From NCBI RefSeq assembly GCF_011057685.1, contig NZ_LNFY01000001.1, forward strand, positions 682,001 to 746,000: a stretch of 64,000 bases of DNA. The letters run 5' to 3'. Shown piece by piece: positions 60,933-64,000 of the stretch. Source of the DNA: Thermotoga sp. Ku-13t. Lineage in GTDB: Bacteria > Thermotogota > Thermotogae > Thermotogales > DSM-5069. The notes under the pieces were generated by a model. The model was not told the DNA's origin and did not search any database. It worked only from the letters and a program-made list of their open reading frames with translations. The position numbers were made by a program, and so were the translations under genes. How positions within the stretch are numbered: the first letter of the stretch is position 1; the number at the start of each line of letters is the position of its first letter.

Positions 60933-62227
60933 GGATACACCCTGTAGAGGGTCCTCGCAAACGGAATGGCTTCTCTGATGTGTTCAAGTCCACAGATCCA
61001 TGCGACTGTACGCTCAACACCCAACCCGAAACCACTGTGCGGAACGCTTCCCCACTTCCTCAGATCCAGATACCACTGGTACTTCTCGATAGGCAGGTTG
61101 AACTCCCTGAGTCTCTCGACCAGAAGATCGTAATCGTGTATCCTCTGAGAACCTCCTATGATCTCACCGTAACCCTCGGGAGCGAGCAGGTCCGCACACA
61201 GGACGACTTCGGGTCTGTTCGGGTCTGGCTGCATGTAGAAAGCTTTCGCTTTTCTGGGATAGTGTGTGACGAACACGGGTTTTTCGAACTGCGAGGCGAT
61301 CATCGTTTCCTCATCACCGCCGAAATCGTCGCCCCACTGAATATCGACACCCTTCGACTGCAGGAACCTGATCGCTTCATCATAGGTTATGCGCTCGAAC
61401 GGAGGCGTCACTTTTTCCAGTTTCGAGATGTCCCTACCGAGGGCTATTAAATGATCGGAGGCGTTCTCGAGCACGTATTTGACTATGTAGGAAACCAGTT
61501 CCTCCTGAAGCTTCAGGTTGTCTTCGTGTTCGTAATACGCGACTTCTGCCTCATGCATCCAGAACTCTATCAAATGCCTCCTCGTTTTTGACTTCTCCGC
61601 CCTGAAGGTCGGACCGAGGTTGTACACCTTACCGAAAGCCAGGCAGGCTGCTTCCAGGTAGAGCTGACCGGTTTGCGTCAAATAGACCTTACCGTAATCG
61701 AAATAGTCGAGCTCGAACAGGTTTCCCGCAGTTTCACCGATAGATCCGGTGAAGATCGGCGTATCGATCAGAACGAATTTCCTTTCCTTATAAAACTGCC
61801 TTATCGCCCATATGATCGCATCTCTGACCCAGAGTATGTGAAACTGTCTTCTCGAGCGCAACCATAAATGTCTGTAACTCATGAGAAAGTCTATTCCGTG
61901 ATCTTTCTTGGAGATAGGATAGGGCTCTTCAGGAATCTGAACGGGTATCACGTCGCTGGCAAGTATTTCAACACCGTAAGGAGATCGACTGTCTTCCTTC
62001 ACCAAACCTCTGACAATAACACTGGATTCGATTCGAAGTTTCCCAGCCCTCTCGAACACGTCCTCCGGAACCGTTGAACGTTCCACAATTATTTGGACGA
62101 AGCCCGTACCATCTCTGAACTGCAGAAAATGTATTTTACCGCTCGAGCGCAAGTTCCACACCCAGCCGCGAAGTTCTACCTGCTGACCAATGTAATTTTT
62201 CAACTCCTCCACATAAACCCACTTCAT
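60929..62227 (-). CDS. asnS: Asparaginyl-tRNA synthetase
   Basis: 432-residue class IIb synthetase: an N-terminal OB-fold anticodon domain (VELRGWVWNLRSSGKIHFLQFRDG) and a catalytic core with LTQTGQLYLEA, motif 2 FRAEKSKTRRHLIEFWMHEAE and motif 3 GFGLGVERTVAWICGL. The C-terminus reads IPFARTLYRVYP where most AsnRS have IPFPRTP. ATG 62227 follows GGGGAGG; a longer open frame to 62368 is non-coding leader. It is the first gene of the twelve-gene minus-strand run. Confidence 0.9.
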   Translation of the reverse strand: MKWVYVEELKNYIGQQVELRGWVWNLRSSGKIHFLQFRDGTGFVQIIVERSTVPEDVFERAGKLRIESSVIVRGLVKEDSRSPYGVEILASDVIPVQIPEEPYPISKKDHGIDFLMSYRHLWLRSRRQFHILWVRDAIIWAIRQFYKERKFVLIDTPIFTGSIGETAGNLFELDYFDYGKVYLTQTGQLYLEAACLAFGKVYNLGPTFRAEKSKTRRHLIEFWMHEAEVAYYEHEDNLKLQEELVSYIVKYVLENASDHLIALGRDISKLEKVTPPFERITYDEAIRFLQSKGVDIQWGDDFGGDEETMIASQFEKPVFVTHYPRKAKAFYMQPDPNRPEVVLCADLLAPEGYGEIIGGSQRIHDYDLLVERLREFNLPIEKYQWYLDLRKWGSVPHSGFGLGVERTVAWICGLEHIREAIPFARTLYRVYP

Positions 62228-62356
62228 CGATAGACCTCCCCTGAACGTCGAAAAATTTCGAACCCGAAGGTGGTTACAATTAAAATGATACCATCTGTCT
62301 GTGATCCGAATCTGTCGAACAAGAACACAACACGTTGAAGCGGGAGTACCCGAGTC

Positions 62357-62385
62357 TTGAACATGCAAGAACGATGTGTTATAAT
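62357..62385 (+). promoter_or_regulatory. Promoter of tRNA-Cys
   Basis: TTGAAC (62357-62362), a 17-base spacer and a perfect TATAAT (62380-62385), 10 bases before the tRNA 5' end. Confidence 0.88.
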
Positions 62386-62395
62386 GCGAACGGAA

Positions 62396-62471
62396 GGCGA
62401 CGTAGCCAAGCGGTTAAGGCGGGGGTCTGCAAAATCCCTATACGTGGGTTCGAATCCCACCGTCGCCTCCA
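62396..62471 (+). tRNA. tRNA-Cys (anticodon GCA)
   Basis: 76-base cloverleaf: acceptor GGCGACG / CGTCGCC, anticodon loop CTGCAAA between GGGGT and ATCCC, T arm GTGGG-TTCGAAT-CCCAC, and encoded CCA. Anticodon GCA reads cysteine codons. Confidence 0.93.
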
Positions 62472-62472
62472 G

Positions 62473-62495
62473 GGGAGGGGTTTCCCTCCCTTTTT
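62473..62495 (+). terminator. Intrinsic terminator after tRNA-Cys
   Basis: GGGAGGG / CCCTCCC stem with a 4-base loop followed directly by TTTTT. Readthrough would be needed for rtcB to share the tRNA promoter. Confidence 0.85.
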
Positions 62496-62521
62496 GCTCA
62501 GCCTTCCTCGGGGTGATCCTT

Positions 62522-63919
62522 ATGGATATCAAGCGCATCGACAAGTACATCTTCAGCATCAAGGGCAAGAACGTTGACGCCATCGTCTTCACAGATCAAG
62601 AAACCATCAACGATCCGGAGTTCAGGGAAGCTCTGCAACAGATCGTGAACGTCACACACATGCCAGGGATCGTGGCCGCACTCGCGATGCCAGACATACA
62701 CTGGGGTTATGGTTTCCCCATCGGCGGGGTTGGAGTCTTTGACGCAAAAAACGGAGTCATTTCGCCAGGCGGCATAGGTTTTGACATAAACTGCGGGGTC
62801 AGATTGATGCTGACTTCTCTCAGCTTCGAAGAGGTTAAACCACACCTGCGCAAGCTCGTTGAGGCTATCTATGAAAGTGTACCTGTGGGCGTTGGTGCGA
62901 GCGGGGCACTCAAAGTGAGTGAAAAGACGTTGCGGAAGGTGTGCATCGAGGGTGCACACTGGGCCGTCGAGAACGGCTACGGTCTGAAAGAAGACCTAGG
63001 ACGAATAGAAGACACGGGCAGACTTTCTCCAGCGAATCCGGACCATGTTTCTTCGAAAGCGTTCGAACGTGGTCTCGACGAACTGAACACGCTCGGGGCA
63101 GGTAATCACTTCATAGAGATACAGAAAGTTGAAAGGATTTACGATCCGACCGTTGCGGAGGCCTTCGGCCTGTTTGAGGGACAGGTGGCGATATCCATAC
63201 ACTGTGGGAGCAGGGGATTCGGCCATCAGATAGCGACCGACTACATACAGATCATGCGAGACAAACTTGCACAGCACAACAAAGATCTTCCGGACAAGCA
63301 ACTCATAAACGCTCCGTTCGATCATCCGATAGGCCAGCAGTACTTCAGTGCGATGAACTGTGCTGCGAACTACGCCTTTGCCAACAGGCAGATGATCGGC
63401 CATGCAGTTGGAACGATCTTTTTGAAGATTTTCCCAACGGCGCGAGTGTGGCTTCTCTACGATGTCGCACACAACATCGCGAAAGTGGAAACATACAATG
63501 GTAGACGATTGATAATACACAGGAAGGGCGCCACGAGGTCTCTGGGCCCGAACAACCCGCTGCTTCAAGTTGTTTATAAATCCATTGGACAACCCGTGCT
63601 CATTCCCGGCAGTATGGGAAGCGCCTCCTATGTGCTGGTCGGCACGAAGAAGGCCGAAGAACTATCCTACGGAAGCACGGCGCACGGTGCGGGCAGAACC
63701 TTGGGGAGAAGAGCCGCGCTGAGGAATTTGAGTTATGAGGAAGTGCTGAAAGAACTGAAGGAAAAAGGCGTAGAAGTGATGAGCAAGGGTAAGAAAACGC
63801 TTGTGGAAGAGGCGCCCGAAACTTACAAAGATGTGGATCGGGTTGTGGAAATCGTCGATCAGGTTGGACTGAGTAAAAAAGTTGCAAGGCTTATACCACT
63901 AGGTGTGGTCAAAGGATGA
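62522..63919 (+). CDS. rtcB: RtcB family RNA ligase
   Basis: 465 residues, full RtcB length. Metal site in SPGGIGFDINCGVR (Asp88, Cys91), LGAGNHFIEIQ, SIHCGSRGFGHQ, NYAFANRQ, and AHGAGRTLGRR near the guanylylated histidine, all as in RtcB. It joins 2',3'-cyclic phosphate and 5'-OH RNA ends using GTP, in tRNA or rRNA repair. ATG 62522 has GGGGTGAT 4 bases upstream; an open frame from 62357 only exists because it runs through the tRNA. The next gene overlaps by 4 bases. Confidence 0.92.
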   Translation: MDIKRIDKYIFSIKGKNVDAIVFTDQETINDPEFREALQQIVNVTHMPGIVAALAMPDIHWGYGFPIGGVGVFDAKNGVISPGGIGFDINCGVRLMLTSLSFEEVKPHLRKLVEAIYESVPVGVGASGALKVSEKTLRKVCIEGAHWAVENGYGLKEDLGRIEDTGRLSPANPDHVSSKAFERGLDELNTLGAGNHFIEIQKVERIYDPTVAEAFGLFEGQVAISIHCGSRGFGHQIATDYIQIMRDKLAQHNKDLPDKQLINAPFDHPIGQQYFSAMNCAANYAFANRQMIGHAVGTIFLKIFPTARVWLLYDVAHNIAKVETYNGRRLIIHRKGATRSLGPNNPLLQVVYKSIGQPVLIPGSMGSASYVLVGTKKAEELSYGSTAHGAGRTLGRRAALRNLSYEEVLKELKEKGVEVMSKGKKTLVEEAPETYKDVDRVVEIVDQVGLSKKVARLIPLGVVKG

Positions 63920-64000
63920 AGTTCTATCTGAACCTTGAAGGTGTCGCTTCGACTCTCTACATCCTGCTCACACAGGGTGCGATATTCACAGGCCTCGCTC
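63916..64000 (+). CDS. Start of a membrane protein (possible transporter), partial
   Basis: 28 residues visible from ATG 63916, overlapping the rtcB stop (ATGA). MKFYLNLEGVASTLYILLTQGAIFTGLA is hydrophobic with a short polar start, like the first helix of a major facilitator-type transporter. Too short for a family call. Confidence 0.45.
   Translation, partial: MKFYLNLEGVASTLYILLTQGAIFTGLA

Noticed and set aside
62228..62368. N-terminal extension of asnS
   Set aside because: The added 47 residues resemble no synthetase, and ATG 62227 is preceded by GGGGAGG.
62357..62521. N-terminal extension of rtcB across tRNA-Cys
   Set aside because: The extension translates the tRNA and its terminator; ATG 62522 with a ribosome binding site is the family start.

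Overview
The window reads as a contiguous piece of a Thermotogae chromosome (order Thermotogales, most like Thermotoga/Pseudothermotoga; genus not resolvable by eye). Support comes from the gap - pgk - tpi cluster with pgk and tpi in different frames across an A9 run next to dnaX-ybaB, a short (about 840 aa) DnaE, a kinase-HDOD-rbfA-truB-ribF run and a response regulator/SpoIIE-phosphatase/yebC/cheR/lspA/rluD/dnaE run, all familiar from Thermotoga maritima. Coding density is very high, most neighbours overlap by 1-4 bases, GTG and TTG starts are common, and I see no IS element, prophage, CRISPR array or rRNA.

Layout. 1-702: the end of a degenerate GGDEF-like protein and a zinc-ribbon/MshEN protein. 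696-3614 (-): cobalamin riboswitch followed by a BtuF-BtuC-BtuD type uptake operon. 3624-5103 (-): a Phd-like antitoxin homologue and a MalK/UgpC sugar-transport ATPase under a promoter that carries a strong palindrome. 5145-12741 (+): histidine kinase (HK853-like), HDOD protein, rbfA, truB, a short ribF, a HerA-like ATPase and an amidohydrolase. 12744-12858: tRNA-Thr (-) with its promoter. 13144-14091 (+): REC/HD-GYP protein. 22626-14095 (-): DUF2344 protein, RR468-like regulator, SpoIIE phosphatase, yebC, outer-membrane-like protein, cheR, lspA, rluD, dnaE. 22676-24172 (+): HD phosphohydrolase. 27515-24174 (-): lytic transglycosylase, two-component system, DUF1385 protein. 27563-32391 (+): dnaX, ybaB, gap, pgk, tpi.

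41959-32354 (-): DrrA/HpkA-like two-component system, pyrimidine nucleoside phosphorylase, phosphodiester glycosidase, EF-G-like GTPase, DUF503, YqeK, a membrane-anchored unknown, glutaredoxin and ComB. 42970-42005 (-): a secreted zinc phospholipase/nuclease-like protein. 43017-47189 (+): ornithine aminotransferase, flavoprotein and S9 peptidase. 62227-47176 (-): a tightly packed twelve-gene run, asnS, ruvB, yggS, yggT, nadK, phoU, an LptF/G-LptD fusion, uvrD-like, recN, phosphohexomutase, MTA/SAH deaminase and YhcC-like radical SAM. 62357-64000 (+): tRNA-Cys, terminator, rtcB and the start of a membrane protein.

The points that most deserve a second look are the 1100-residue polypeptide joining an inner-membrane LptF/G permease to an outer-membrane LptD-like barrel through what looks like an internal signal peptide; the A9 slippery site joining pgk to tpi; an orphan Phd antitoxin with a promoter palindrome controlling a sugar ABC ATPase; a RibF that has lost its riboflavin kinase domain; and a switch-like pair of hairpins between gap and pgk. 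Calls rest on motif reading and recalled family knowledge; no database search was run.
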